The notes under the pieces: generated by a model
Database searches by the model: none
What the model saw: only the letters and a program-made list of their open reading frames with translations
Told to the model about the DNA's origin: nothing
Part shown: positions 41,355-52,934 of the stretch, piece by piece
Numbering within the stretch: position 1 is the first letter of the stretch
Layout of the letters: the number at the start of each line of letters is the position of its first letter
Assembly: GCA_977006965.1 (NCBI GenBank)
Contig: OZ345372.1
Span: 2,232,001 to 2,296,000 of the forward strand
Source: Phymatolithon calcareum
Taxonomy: Eukaryota; Rhodophyta; Florideophyceae; Hapalidiales
Reading direction: 5' to 3'
Length of the DNA: 64,000 bases
Translations under genes and position numbers: made by a program

Positions 41355-41560
41355 ACTAACTTATTTTGTTCTTACCTCTGCACAAAAATTAAATTAGAAA
41401 CAACTTATTTTTCCTCTTCCTCTTCTCAAATTCTTTAGAAAATCCAACTTATATTTTTCTCCTCTCCGAGGAATAATGTAGTGATTTACAACTTATAAAA
41501 TCCTCATCACATCAAAATAAACAATCGAATTTAAGCTTCCAACTTATTTTTCCCGCATCA
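41355..41560. repeat. Five spaced CAACTTAT-T-TTTCC motifs
   Basis: Related motifs near 41359, 41400, 41446, 41488 and 41540, spaced 40-52 bp, each followed by a pyrimidine-rich run. Unknown meaning. Confidence 0.5.
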
Positions 41561-41569
41561 GATTTTATA

Positions 41570-43430
41570 AGTTGAAGGTTGACCGGGTTGGGAAGATCAT
41601 CTGACCAATAGAACTCAGTTTGAATGAGCAATATGAGCGCTGAAAATGCTCAACTTCACATGAACTATTTTAATAGTAATCGGTCCAAGTTCACATTTTC
41701 TTACGTCAGTAACGTGAAAGCAGCTCGTGTTTTCTCGCGACTACAAGAACAACATTCTCCAAATCTGTACCCTAGCTTTTTATTTTCCCACGTGTCGTAC
41801 GGCGTACAATCTACGCTTCGGGACTATCTGTGGCTGATCATCAAAACCAATCAGTTCTGTTTTACATAATTAATATGTTTATTTGAAAGACGCCATCTGT
41901 CTCAACTTGAGGAGAGTGGATTCTTTTCTACTGTACCCGAGCATTACCAAGTGGTCATTGGGACTGAATAATAACTTTGAAAGCGGGAAGCAGTTACGCG
42001 AGTAACCAGAATGAGAACAAGTTTGGGAACATTTAGATGCCCCCTAGATGTTGAGTATCCTTAGTGTCGCTCAAGATCCTGCATTTACAAACCTTGAAAA
42101 ACCGTGACTTTGACGAACTAACTTATCATACGCTGTCAAAGTAACATCTACAGTTACTAGCAAAGGTGGCTAGCTACCCAACCGGAGGTTAAATGGTACC
42201 GTGAATCATGGTGCCAACACCTTGATTCCTACTCGTAATTGCTTTGTTCCTTGGACTGTAATCATTCTGGCTCTTATTCTCAGCGGGGCAGCGGTTTTGA
42301 ATCCCTCATCGGTATCGTGGGCCGGCCATTTACGGAAATGCTCAGCTTCCTTGTCATCCAGCCGTTCTCTCAGATTTTTTCTTTCTTTCTGATTGCAGAC
42401 GCTATTAATTTCAATCAAAATTTCGTTTCAAGCCCATCACCCTATGGAGTCCAGTCACAGTTTGGTCAGAGAAACCATCCAGAGACATGAAATGTGAGGT
42501 ACAGGTAAGTGCACTCCTCCACGCACAACATCACGCCATCATCATCCACCATGTCTGCTTTGTAGAAGTGAGACTGGAAATATGTCTGACTTGCGACTGA
42601 CCCGACAAAAAACTTCATCTTGACTATGACTTCTCGAAAAGGAAAACGACGGTCACAAAAATGGTCCCGTGCATTGCTATTACTTCACGACTCTGGTAAT
42701 TTGATTGTTTCCGTACAAGATATAGATATAATTTCGTGATCGGTATAAGAACTTAACGTTTTATTTCACCCCAGGTTCTTCTTTTTTGTTTCAACTTGGT
42801 TTGACTAAGTGTCGTCTTTATCGCGCTTACCATCCGTATTTCTATTTCCTCAACTCCACCGTCAATTTTAGCGGGGTTCTGCACCTCACACCCACCAAGC
42901 TTCATCATCCCTCTTGGAGCACACTAAATGCCTTCTTAAGTTTACTACTAAGGCACTTCATATATGGCTCAAAATCCATAAAAACGTTTTCCATATAAGC
43001 TGAACTTTCCGATCTTGTACTAGCCGACGAGACTTTTCTTCGTCGATCTAGAAACCCTTACTCGTCATTCCTTCTTTCTGTGTTTTCCCGTCATGGTATG
43101 AACGCGGCCAGGCGGACATGTCCCAATGTTGTTTTGATTGCTATATGACCACTCGGGCGACTTCCGAGATCTCCTGACAGAGTATGGAATAGGTCATAGC
43201 TCTCCGGTACACCATCACATGCGTCGTGCTCTCTTTTGGAGCACCACCAGGCCCCCCATATTGAGTTCCGTGTGAGAATAGTCATCTTCGCTATCCAGAG
43301 ACAATTTTGAGGCATTCCGAAGGAAGGCCGTTCACGACATGCCGTCGATTTGTTCTACAACTCTGTCTTCAATTTGAATAAACATCTCAGATTCTCATAG
43401 CCGCAAATCCAGGAGATCTGCCCCAAAACC
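41570..43430. other. Gene-free stretch
   Basis: No supported gene. The frames at 41624-41869 and 42201-42392 show no motif. Confidence 0.35.
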
Positions 43431-44644
43431 ACGAAGCTGACAACGCGACTTAGCGCTTTGATAAGCCTCTCAGGTGCTAAATAGGCAACGAGATCTTCAA
43501 GAAACTCACATCCACCCATCCATCTATATCGGCCCAATTTGGCCCGATGAACGGGAGATCACCAGTGACCGGTTATGACTAATCATAGATCCATACACAT
43601 CATTTGTATGACCTTCCAATTCGCACCAAGCTGATCTGATTTTATGAACAGGAGTCTTGGAAATATAGAAACCTCCTCGATCTTCCGAATATTCGAGCTA
43701 GATGCGTCAGTTTATTCTTACTTTTCAGTACTACATCTCGTATCTCAGTACAAATGTAGCGCTGCAGTTCTTTCCGGCTGAGCTCACTTTCGCCGCTCCG
43801 GAGCTGAAGCCCATAGCGCACTACTGCAACGTGGAAGAGGCCTGCAGAGAGCGATGGCGAGCTGGAAGCGAGCGTCACGTATTACTGCCTAAAGCCTGAC
43901 ATCAATCCAAAATAATATGGACATTCCTCGCACACATCAACGTGCGCTGCTTCACAAGTGCTGCTCGGAGTGGCCCTCCATCCACCACAACATATTACAG
44001 ACCTATGACGATTACTTCAAAAGCTACATCACCTCGCCATTATTTCACAGCCCGCTCTTGAGAAGTCTCGAGATGGTCATGGGACATACTTGCCGCAGAC
44101 ATGCTCGACACCGATGATCATGTGCATAAGATGGTTCTTTCTTCTAAGCTTTATTGTACTACATTATCCATCACAGAGGTATTTTTCCTTCTCGGTTGGT
44201 GGAGGCAGTCGCGGCATAGGCCATAGAAGCTCGATCATCCACGTGCCAATCCATAAGGTCCATTTATGATCACCAGGACACATTTACGCGTGGACCATCC
44301 TGATTCTTGGCTCTATTAAGGGATTCCATGACGCTGCCGCAGCGGTACCACAAAGCGGACCGGTGATCGCAACATCACTAAGAATTACTTGTGGTTGAGG
44401 AAGGGCGAAATTTGCAGTTGGGAAGACGAGTTGAGATTAAAATATGAGCATACCTGAGAGTGCGGAGCCCTGAGTGTGATGTTTCTACTGTAAGAGATGG
44501 ATTTGGGTGAGCACAATATATTCAGTATCAGGGCTTTCAATCTTAGTTTGTGCCGACTAAAAGGGTTCCACTCTCCTCCAGCCTTCCATTCAGGTAGCAC
44601 ATCCCTAATCGCTGCGTTCGAAATCACCATATAAGAGCGGATAT
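43431..44644. other. Gene-free stretch with one decayed repeat
   Basis: 43440-43525 resembles the GGAT-ended retroposon tail (GGATGGGTGGATG, CACCTGAGAGG). The remainder is unassigned. Confidence 0.4.
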
Positions 44645-44885
44645 GTGATGTTTTATTTTATTAGCTCCCAAACCCTCCATTTGAGTAACACGACATCTTC
44701 TCCCTGCCTTCCGTGTCGGTCATACTCTATTCTCCTAAAATCTCCGTCATTCGAATTTCTCTTCCGTGAGGGCCCGAGTGAGTCATTTGCATTCAAATTC
44801 AGGCTCCTAGTCCATTTCCATGGATCGCAATGCTCGTTGGAGCGCTACGAACTCATCACCATACCAGAAGGGACACACTAATTTC
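44645..44885 (-). mobile_element. LINE 3' fragment, family L1, divergent copy
   Basis: The minus strand ends in the family tail (TTTTATTTTATTAGCTCCC on plus) and keeps the block before it (GAGTCATTTGCATTCAAATTC on plus), but the frame is broken. Confidence 0.5.
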
Positions 44886-45087
44886 AACACATAGTGCAGA
44901 GCTACAAATACTTGATTTAGACTCCCTCCTTGCCATGTATCCCCTTGACTTCCACATACAAAGCAAGCCAAGCCGTGGTGCTCACCATCGTTGTCTCCTT
45001 CTACAAATGTAATTTTCGGCTGGAAATCTCTGTCGTTTGTCAATATGAATCCTTCGAGACGCCGAAAAAACCGCTGAAAAAAGATGT

Positions 45088-45437
45088 CTAGTACCCACGC
45101 TTGGTACCAATATTATTTTTATTTTTTTACTGCAATTTATTGCAATAAATTGCAATAAAGTCTTAATTGCCCTGAGAGGTGCTTATTGCAATAATTATTG
45201 CAAAAAGTAATGGCATATGATCGAAATCAAGGTACACCCTTGCCCTCCTCTGCGCTGGCAAGAAGACATGGCGCGGGAGGACCTGAATTAGATTCTGTTA
45301 TTGCAATTGATAATGGAAAAATGGTCAGATATTGCAATAGCTATTGCCTTCAACCTTGCATTATTGGTATTGCAATTGCTATTCCATCATGTGCCCCAAT
45401 AAATAACAATAATATTGGTACTATCCCTGCTAGTACC
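45088..45437. mobile_element. hAT-like miniature element with 8-bp duplication, 3' of the second NOX-like gene
   Basis: 334 bp (45096-45429) with imperfect inverted ends sharing GGTACCAATATTATT / AATAATATTGGTAC, flanked by CTAGTACC at 45088-45095 and 45430-45437. Its right edge is only 53 bp from the stop codon of the NOX-like gene, so it may supply part of the 3' untranslated region or polyadenylation signal (AATAAATAA at 45400). Confidence 0.78.
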
Positions 45438-45489
45438 AGTTAGTGAAAATATTTAATATTATTTGATTATTATACAGGGAAATTTCATA

Positions 45490-47331
45490 TTAAACACCCA
45501 ATCCATGTCGATCGAACGCACCAAGTCTTAGTTTCTGTAGAAGCGACTTCTTTCCTTGGTCAGCATTGTTGTCATATGATGGACCTGATATCATGCGACA
45601 TCCACGCGCACGAGCCGCCTTTGCGACTGCATTTTGCATTCCCCCACTGCCTTGGAAGAAAACAGCGTTTCCATCCGGAATCTCCTTCTCGAAATTGATT
45701 CGTCCGTATTGCAGGCGTATACCTGACCGCCCAAGGCCAAAGATGCTAGTTCCAGTTTCGCTACAACTGCTCTCGCTTTCGCTGAAGCCGAAATTGTCGT
45801 CCAGATCTCGTTGCTTCTTTGCAACAAACGTTTCGACGAGCTTGTCGCCGGTTCCGCCATCCGTCAGAGCTAATACAACATGGCAATTATACACAGCAAT
45901 GTGCTTGATGAGCGGCGCCAAAACCTCTGCCACCCAGTCAATAAGTTTCGCGTCGCGTGCCGTGTAGAGGATCGTCAGTGGTGTCAGGCTCTTCATATCG
46001 CGATGCTGTTGCACGGCGTCAATCAAATATCCAGCAGCAGATCCACCGGCAACCAACGTCACGGGTAGTCGGCCGTTTTCAATACTTTCTCTGACTGACT
46101 CCGACATCCCTCCAAGAAAAGGTCCCCACGTTATAATATCGAGATTAGTAGCTTCCGCCACACGTTTCGTGTGAGATACCTTGTCTTTCCTTCCCAATGC
46201 GACCTTTCTCTTGTTGTGATAAACGCGTACTAGAAGACAAGAGCTCCACGGACGACCACCAGCCAGATCGAGACCGGATCGATTTTCGAAACCTGTGAAC
46301 GCATGTGCACGCTCCAACAGTGACGAATCCTTCATCTTGAGAAAGTACTTTGGACCGACGGTAGTGCTCTGGCGTTCTTGGTTCCAGAAGAGAAGCATGT
46401 AATCGTGGCTGAGATGCATGCGGAAGATTTCAGGTTTTTGTCGACGCCAGTACACGCCAATGACGCGATCGGCGATCCAAATAACGAAGAACGGAGTGTT
46501 GAGAATCCACGAGTGTGGGTGGGTATGGCGTCGGACGATGTCGATGAAGTAAAGTACGGCGATGAGGCTGTGCACCTGGACACCAAGATGCCATCGAGTT
46601 GCCAACCATCGAACGGTGAATGGTAGCAGAATGCCAAGTAAAATTGTCATCTCAACAATGCGGAAGACATCGTCGCCCTGTAGACTCATGGTTTGAGTAT
46701 CGACGTTAATGTCTTTGAAGCCCTTAGGTCCACGTTCCGATAGAATCCATTCAAATTTACCAAGGACAACTTGTGCGTGCCAACCATGGAAGATACAAGG
46801 GAAGATGATACTCCACACATGCAAAAGGGTCATGACGACGATTCCAATACCATTCCACTTATGGAGGCGACGATTCGCCTCAACATAATCACGCATGTCG
46901 AAGACGTATCGTGCAAGCCAGCTCTCGGACAACCAGGCGTACGTGGTGTGACACATGGAGAAGAAGACCAAATTGAGTGCCACAATGCAGTAGCGACCAC
47001 TGATGCGAGCCACAGCATCGTACATTCTGACAGCCCATGGTCCCTCTTTGAGTTGAAAGAAGGCATCGCCGACAAAATCAGAACCTGCAGTGCCGGACCC
47101 AATACGATATATTTCACGAGGCCAGACGTTCCAGGTAAAGCGATCAATGATTGCAAGCATAGTCCATGTTCCATAAATGAGCCAGACGAAAAGCTCGTAG
47201 TTGATGAGCGGACGACCACGGTTTGGCTGCGGTTGTCGAGCAGCAGGATGTTTTGGATTATCCAAGGCAAAGCAGGATGGAGCGTCTGAACATTCGAGAG
47301 CAGTACTCAAAGGGTATGTCTTGGTATCCAT
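45490..47331 (-). CDS. NADPH-oxidase/ferric-reductase-like flavocytochrome, copy 2
   Basis: 613 residues from ATG 47331. Same architecture as copy 1: membrane spans from about 45 to 295, haem-ligand pair H157/H171, second cluster H249, H254, H269, H273, IADR at 286-289, HAFT at 343-346 as the flavin motif variant, nucleotide-binding VAGGSAAGYL at 427-436, TARD at 457-460 and FFQGSGGM at 558-565. No EF-hands or peroxidase domain, so activity is not directly calcium-controlled by itself. It matches copy 1 almost base for base across about 1.4 kb but diverges in the N-terminal 30 residues and in the 495-535 linker. Red algae are known to have respiratory-burst oxidases; iron or copper reduction is the alternative. 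Confidence 0.86.
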   Translation of the reverse strand: MDTKTYPLSTALECSDAPSCFALDNPKHPAARQPQPNRGRPLINYELFVWLIYGTWTMLAIIDRFTWNVWPREIYRIGSGTAGSDFVGDAFFQLKEGPWAVRMYDAVARISGRYCIVALNLVFFSMCHTTYAWLSESWLARYVFDMRDYVEANRRLHKWNGIGIVVMTLLHVWSIIFPCIFHGWHAQVVLGKFEWILSERGPKGFKDINVDTQTMSLQGDDVFRIVEMTILLGILLPFTVRWLATRWHLGVQVHSLIAVLYFIDIVRRHTHPHSWILNTPFFVIWIADRVIGVYWRRQKPEIFRMHLSHDYMLLFWNQERQSTTVGPKYFLKMKDSSLLERAHAFTGFENRSGLDLAGGRPWSSCLLVRVYHNKRKVALGRKDKVSHTKRVAEATNLDIITWGPFLGGMSESVRESIENGRLPVTLVAGGSAAGYLIDAVQQHRDMKSLTPLTILYTARDAKLIDWVAEVLAPLIKHIAVYNCHVVLALTDGGTGDKLVETFVAKKQRDLDDNFGFSESESSCSETGTSIFGLGRSGIRLQYGRINFEKEIPDGNAVFFQGSGGMQNAVAKAARARGCRMISGPSYDNNADQGKKSLLQKLRLGAFDRHGLGV

Positions 47332-49084
47332 GACATTGACTGCCTGAGGGATGGAGACGTAAGACTTGCGGGAAGTCTACTTTATAGTGCCGTGGTCACA
47401 CCGAGAAAGAGTCTGGGGAGATTGCCTTGTTCCTGTAATCACATATCATCATTTTCAGTGCACAACTGCATGTGGTGGATTTGTTTCCCAGTCATGAAGC
47501 GAAAAAACCCATAAAGTTTTAGAAACGTGTATGAATGGTTTATCTTCATGCCTGTTGAAAGAGTCTCATTAATGTCTTTTTATCCTCGTACAGAGTTTCA
47601 AGTACTCATTTTCAGGTTGTTTTGTGTACACACTGATTTCTCGATGAGATTGAGTCCATCGTTGTTGGGAACAGTGGGCTTGCTCAGCACCTCACCGCGA
47701 GTGGAATGCATCGCTGCATGATGTGTAGGAGGCAGAGAAGTCGCCTGAGAAGCCGCTGGCATCCGGGCACAATTGGTGCATGCATGTCCTGAACGTCGCA
47801 GATGACGGGACAAAATTGGAAAACTTGGGGCAACAACACACTCTCACCACAGGTCGTAGAACAATGCAGAATGCGATGCAATACTGTACTGGACAATGTA
47901 TCGCTGACTGTCAATGTAAAATTACAGGTCACAATAATAAAAAATAAAAACCGGACAACGGGGCAGAAAAATTTACAGTCAAGGCTTCTCCACCAAAGAC
48001 GACCCATGGCTCGTCCCAAAAAAATGGCTCCCTCGTACAGACCCATTTTTCCAAGAATAGTCAACCGCATCAAGCAGTTGGGATGAAAGAAAGCAGGCAC
48101 AGAATTCTCTGCGCAAGATGGTTTGTAAGTCTCTTTCCAAGAAATCCACCGAAGCTAATAAAAGAGATGGGCAGTCAAGTAGCATGGGCAGATAGAACAC
48201 TCGACAAAATTCTGACGAAGCGTAAATGGACCCTATAATTAAGGCAACTGAAGTTTCGAGTGTAGTAGAACGCTAAGAAAGGTGCCAACTTTCCTCACCT
48301 TTTCAATAAATTTACTTAATTACGCGTACAGACCCATATTCCGTGTTCTCTACCATGGCTTGCAGAATTTGCAGAAGTCGTTTAAAGTCTTCCTCGGTTG
48401 CCGATTTTTCTTCGCTCTTCATTTTGTAACCAGACGATCCCCACCTTTCGAGTGTGGGGAAAGAGCACACTTTTTTGTAGAGGTGGATGCACCCAGAAAC
48501 ACACTGACTTTAGTTGTGCACAGTCACATCAGGATGAGTGTGTCGATGGTTTAGAACTCCAGTTGGTGGCTAACAGAGCCGGTCTGGCTCAAATAGCTAT
48601 CCAGGTGCATTGCTCTTGTGGAATCGAATCGTATTTCGAGAAGCAGGCAGAGAGGAAGGAGTGCTTTCCTATTAGCTATCATGCATAATGCACTGCCGTA
48701 ATCAACGTGGAAGATAGTTAGTGATAAAGCACTGCTCCGTGAGCCTCTTCGGGGACCACAGATTCATCATCATCATCGTCCGGAGGCACTTCAAGAAAGT
48801 TTTAAGCCTCGAACTCTCCCAGCTGCCAACACAATTCCTTGTTGGAAAACGAGCTCCATACTTTGCCTGTGCTCTGAGCTTGGGTTCCATAGCGGATCTC
48901 TCATATATTGATGTGTTGACAAGGGTACAGACCTAGGAGCCAATACCTCGGTTGTGTTTTATCTCGTTTTACACTGTCATGACACTTTTCCGTAGTCCAA
49001 AAACAAAACATGGGAGGTAGCTGTATATATCAAGCATCATGACAGTGCAAAAAGGAGGATAAACAGGAACCAGTTTCCTGTGGA
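47332..49084. other. Upstream region of NOX copy 2 and decayed repeats
   Basis: No gene supported. 48170-48320 matches the interior of the MULE at 63150-63380 (GGGCAGTCAAG / AGCATGGGCA, AACGTGCCGACTTTCCTCA-like), so a MULE relic lies here. CGTACAGACCCAT occurs twice (48035, 48325). Confidence 0.45.
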
Positions 49085-49600
49085 ATGGAGTTCATTCCGT
49101 GCCAACTGTGCCTTGTCTCCACCGCGTTGCAATTGCCTGGTCTCGCTTCCAAGAACAAGATCATATCCCAGGATCTCCGATTACGTATCCTGCTCTCCTC
49201 TGTCCTATCAACTCTCCTCTACGGTTGCGAATCATGGAAGCTAACTGAAAATGTTCGAAAACAACTCAGATCCACAGGCGCCAAAATGTTGTCAAGAATA
49301 TCGGGAAACCCAAGTGCCAACGAGTCTAGGGACCCCACTATCGATGTGGTACTGTGCGCCAGTGACATACTATGGAGTTGGTTCGGACACATCATTAAGA
49401 TGGACGAAAGTCGATTGGTCCGTCAAGCGCTACTTTACTGCGTCCGACCAAACCCAGAGTCAATCTTTGGCGACGTCCCGGACCTCGACTTGAAGGCAGC
49501 AGTCAATCTCGCAGAAAATAGATTAGAATGGAAGAAGCTTAGGCCCTCAAAGTGTTGCTAGCCCCACAAGGGGAATACGCAATATGAATGAATGAATGCC
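49085..49600 (+). mobile_element. LINE 3' fragment, different clade, with GAAT-repeat tail
   Basis: A 158-codon open frame encodes the segment after reverse transcriptase typical of jockey/CR1-like LINEs: LRLRILLSSVLSTLLYGCESW, then TGAKMLSRISG, SWFGHIIKMDESRLVRQ. It ends at 49561. The 3' end is TATGAATGAATGAATG, a 4-nt tail. Unlike other fragments here its frame is intact, so it is relatively young. Confidence 0.8.
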
Positions 49601-49739
49601 AACTGTGCCTTGTCTCATCCGAGCAGCAGGTTCAACTAGATTTGACTCAAATTTCTGAAGGCAGCCAATATTCTATACTAAGTCGAGAAATATAACAGAG
49701 GCGTTTGGCGACTGTGCAATGCAGTACTGGGGAGCGCCG

Positions 49740-49915
49740 CTCCGTACAGAAATTGAGTTTGAGTGCAAGAGACTCACAGGAGCTCTTGTTGGGAGAGAAT
49801 TACGAATCAAGAACGTTTTGAGCAGCCAGATGACTATAGCGTAGAGATTATGCAAGAGCTGCCCCGTTACTCCAAGGTGAGGCTTTGGGAGCTCTCAAAA
49901 TAAAATCATCAAATA
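49740..49915 (+). mobile_element. LINE L1 3' tail
   Basis: Encodes TEIEFECKRLTGALVGRELRI, then the tail GAGCTGCCCCGTTACTCC and TAAAATCATCAAATATCCCC. Very similar to 4480-4645. Confidence 0.7.
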
Positions 49916-50173
49916 TCCCCGCTCCGCAATTGGATTCCAAAAATGCAATAACACATTTGGAATCTTGCGGGTAGATATGATAGCCGAGTTCTCGCGCAGA
50001 AGTCTTCGTCTTCTCCCCTTTTTTTTCTTTCCTTATTGTGCACTATCTGGAGCTACTCTCTTGAATCACGGAATCCTTATGGCCAAGGAAGAATTAGTAG
50101 CTACATGCGTTGCTGCTTTAGTGCCATACGTTTTTTCGATCACTTCTGCTTTTGAAGGTGACACGGGAGTAGC

Positions 50174-50216
50174 AAGATGCTAAGCAATCGATGATCATCG
50201 ATTGCTTGAGCATCTT
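50174..50216. repeat. 43-bp palindrome
   Basis: AAGATGCTAAGCAATCGATG and its inverse meet at ATCAT with one mismatch. Confidence 0.85.
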
Positions 50217-50284
50217 GAAAAGGTGCCGCCTGCTGCGATTGGAGGAGCACACATGCCTACCTGCCGGCGGTCTCTGCCGATGGT

Positions 50285-50535
50285 GTAATGAAAACGAAGC
50301 CTTGTGCATTGCTGTCACTAGAGTTGACGCGTTCGACTTTTGTTTGGGACGCATTTAGTTTGATTGATTTTATAACAGTTCCCAGGACCCACCATTTGGA
50401 GGAAGGCGGCAACAGTTATTGTTTATCATAAATGTACCGACTTGTGCTATTGGACGCATTGTAAATGAAAGCTTGTGCATTGCTGTCACTAGAGTTGTCG
50501 CGTTCGACTTTTGTTTTGGACGCATACTGTAAATT
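50285..50535. repeat. Direct repeat, period about 171 bp
   Basis: CTTGTGCATTGCTGTCACTA, followed by CGCGTTCGACTTTTGTTT and GGACGCAT, occurs at about 50301 and 50472. Confidence 0.75.
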
Positions 50536-50583
50536 ATACCCTTTTCATAGAACAACATTTGGCGGAGCAGCAGGGCCAGAGAC

Positions 50584-50861
50584 GGTACGGACAGGGGAGT
50601 GTTATGGGGGGGGGAGTAACGCAACATTTTGAGGTTTCAAAAATTGTACGAAAAAATTATAGCATCGATGTGCCGGCTAAATTATGAGTTCGGTAAGTAT
50701 CAAAACAAATCTTCTTTGCAGATTATTTTTTTATGAAACAATTTTAGCCCTGCAAAGATGAATCAAACATACACTTCAGACACAACTCCAAAAAAGCGGT
50801 ATGATAACCACTTTGCGTTACTCCCCCCCATAACACTCCCATAACACTCCCCTGGTACGGA
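50584..50861. mobile_element. hAT-type miniature element with CAGGGG ends
   Basis: Inverted ends CAGGGGAGTGTTATGGGGGG / inverse enclose about 262 bp (50592-50853). GGTACGGA flanks both sides (50584-50591, 50854-50861; one G is shared with the element end). No coding capacity. The CAGGGG start resembles element D. Confidence 0.8.
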
Positions 50862-52643
50862 GATATGGTAACCTTACCAGATCTGCCTACCTCAATCCTG
50901 CCATCACCTACCTCTTGAAATCATACACTGAGTGCAGATCACCGATGATGGCATTCACGCCTCTGCAGGACAACTACCGCCGATGATCCGCATGGATCGA
51001 TACCCTTTGTTCTTTCTTGGTCCCACATCCGGTGGTAGCCGGAAAGCGACCACGCGCGATGACATTCGGGCGTTGATCGGGAACACCAAAGACTGGCTTG
51101 CAGTCGCAATCAGTGGCAGTCAAGGAGCGGCGGCGCGCGAAGGATTCCCGCGCCGAGCCAAGTCGTTCGACACCGTCTCGAGCGGCAACCAGCGGCATTC
51201 GAGAAGTCGCCACGCGCTAAGACGCTCCCGCGACAACCTAAGTCGCCCGACAGTGCCTGGGCACCACAACCGGTGGCCGCCTGGAAGAACCGTTAGGCGC
51301 GTGACGACCGGGCCAAGAACGCCTTCCGGACGCTTTCCTTGCGACCCTCTCATCAGGTTGCGCCACGCGGCGCCGCGCTACGACAGGCCGAGACTCTGTG
51401 CGTCACATTCACTGGCGCGCACACCCGGCGGCGGTTGAAAACGCGGCGCCACGCAACGCAGAGTCGAAAGCTTGCACGACAGTCCCGCCGGCGCGCACAA
51501 TTGCCAGCAACTGCTCCAGTGTCCGAGCCTCACCAATCGAAATCCCTATATCAAGCAGGACGCCGAAGAAACCTTGATCTCCAGCACACGCATCGCACTT
51601 CGGAACGTGCCTGAACCGAGACGTGAACCGCGCGTAAGGAAGCGAACAGCGTAAGGAGCTATTTGGTACACCAGCTGTCCTTTTCCCACAAGGACTCGTG
51701 CGATATCTGATTTCTCGGCGGAAGGTTGACAGGTGAGTTTTTCGAGTTGGCAGCCCGCGTTTTTTTGTTGACCACCCACCCACCCTTCATTGTCTATTGT
51801 AGTAGTAGTGAAGCTATCGTACGTCTACAACTACGGCAATCCGGTTCTCCGGCAAACGGTGCTTGTCCGGGAGGAGGTTCCTAAGAGTTACAGGACGGTG
51901 TCCGGGAACTCTAGTAAGGAGAAGCGCGACACTGCTCGCCTTCTCTGGGGAGCTAGACCGTTGGACGCCGTGAAAGGAAAGTCGCAGGCAGTCTCCAAGC
52001 CTACCTCGCTATCACAACGATATAAAAACGATGCGTCCAGAAAGCACCACATTGGGGAGCATGATGCTCTCAAAGATGTGCTTTTGGAGTGATTTTGCTC
52101 GCTGACAAAAAGTACAAGACTGGTACTTAGCAGTGGATTGTTGTCTTGAAGGCACACGTTTTGAATGCCGCGCACTATAACATGAGGCTGACTGTATCCG
52201 AACACCACCGACTTGTCAAGACCATTGAGGCATCGGTCAATTTCGTAGCCTCGTTCAACAATCTACCAACTTGTCCAGATTTGTGAATTCACTCAAAACA
52301 GTTTTGCTTCCAAGGAACCCCGCAGTCTTTGTCCCGTCTTCCACCCATCTGCCTCAACAGACATTACCTCCGAAAAGAGGAACCATGTTGCTTCTGGTTA
52401 CAAGTATCGAAGGTACCGCAATGCTGGACCATCGTGTATCGCTTAGTCTTTGGAAAGTTACGCTATTCTAAAAAAGAGCCGAGAGCATCCCAATCAAAAC
52501 CAAGCGCCATCCTAGCGCCAATCACAAACGCTTGTTTACTGTTCCGCAAACAACATCTTTCTCTCACTCACATGACTCGGACAGGAATCGTCGCCATGTC
52601 ATAGCATGTTAACATACGGCGGAAAGAGACGAAGCAAGCGCGT
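50862..52643. other. Gene-free stretch, partly GC-rich
   Basis: 50980-51650 is distinctly richer in CpG (CGCGCC, GGCGCC blocks) than its surroundings. Its frames on both strands are open by composition only; no domain is recognisable. 51780-52100 holds an open plus frame without motif. Confidence 0.4.
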
Positions 52644-52934
52644 CTACTTCTTCGTTAGGATGCGCATCACCTCCATCTCGTCCGGGTGCCACAGGTATGT
52701 ACCGAGACAGTTCTTAACGCGGTTGCTTGCATCCGCTCGCAACTTCTGGGCACAGTTAATACAGACAAAGGCGGGCCGCTTGAGGGTAGCCCAGTTGGCG
52801 GGATTTGCACCACAGTCGGCGCACCCAGATTTCTTGTACATTGCCCGGAGCTCCTCCATGTACGATTGGTGAGTGGCTTCGATGTCAGCCTTGGGGTAGC
52901 TGTTGCCCAATTTAGATCGACTTTGCTCGGCCAT
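52644..52934 (-). CDS. Small ArfGAP-type zinc-finger protein
   Basis: 96 residues from ATG 52934. The core is CADC and CINC, 17 residues apart, with WATLKRPAFVCINCAQ between, matching the ArfGAP zinc finger (C-x2-C-x16-17-C-x2-C, WAS...F.C..C). The catalytic arginine normally follows the last Cys as xxHR. Here it is AQKLR, so the usual HR pair is missing. The following LGTYLWHPDEMEVMRIL resembles the D.W...E...M helix. ArfGAPs stimulate GTP hydrolysis by Arf on Golgi and endosome membranes. This protein stops after two-thirds of the normal 120-residue domain, so it may have lost GAP activity, be an exon of a longer gene, or be a zinc-binding adaptor. Confidence 0.72.
   Translation of the reverse strand: MAEQSRSKLGNSYPKADIEATHQSYMEELRAMYKKSGCADCGANPANWATLKRPAFVCINCAQKLRADASNRVKNCLGTYLWHPDEMEVMRILTKK

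Noticed and set aside
51409-51783. GC-rich 124-codon minus frame
   Set aside because: Open frames occur on several registers because of the local CpG-rich composition; no domain or start context supports coding.
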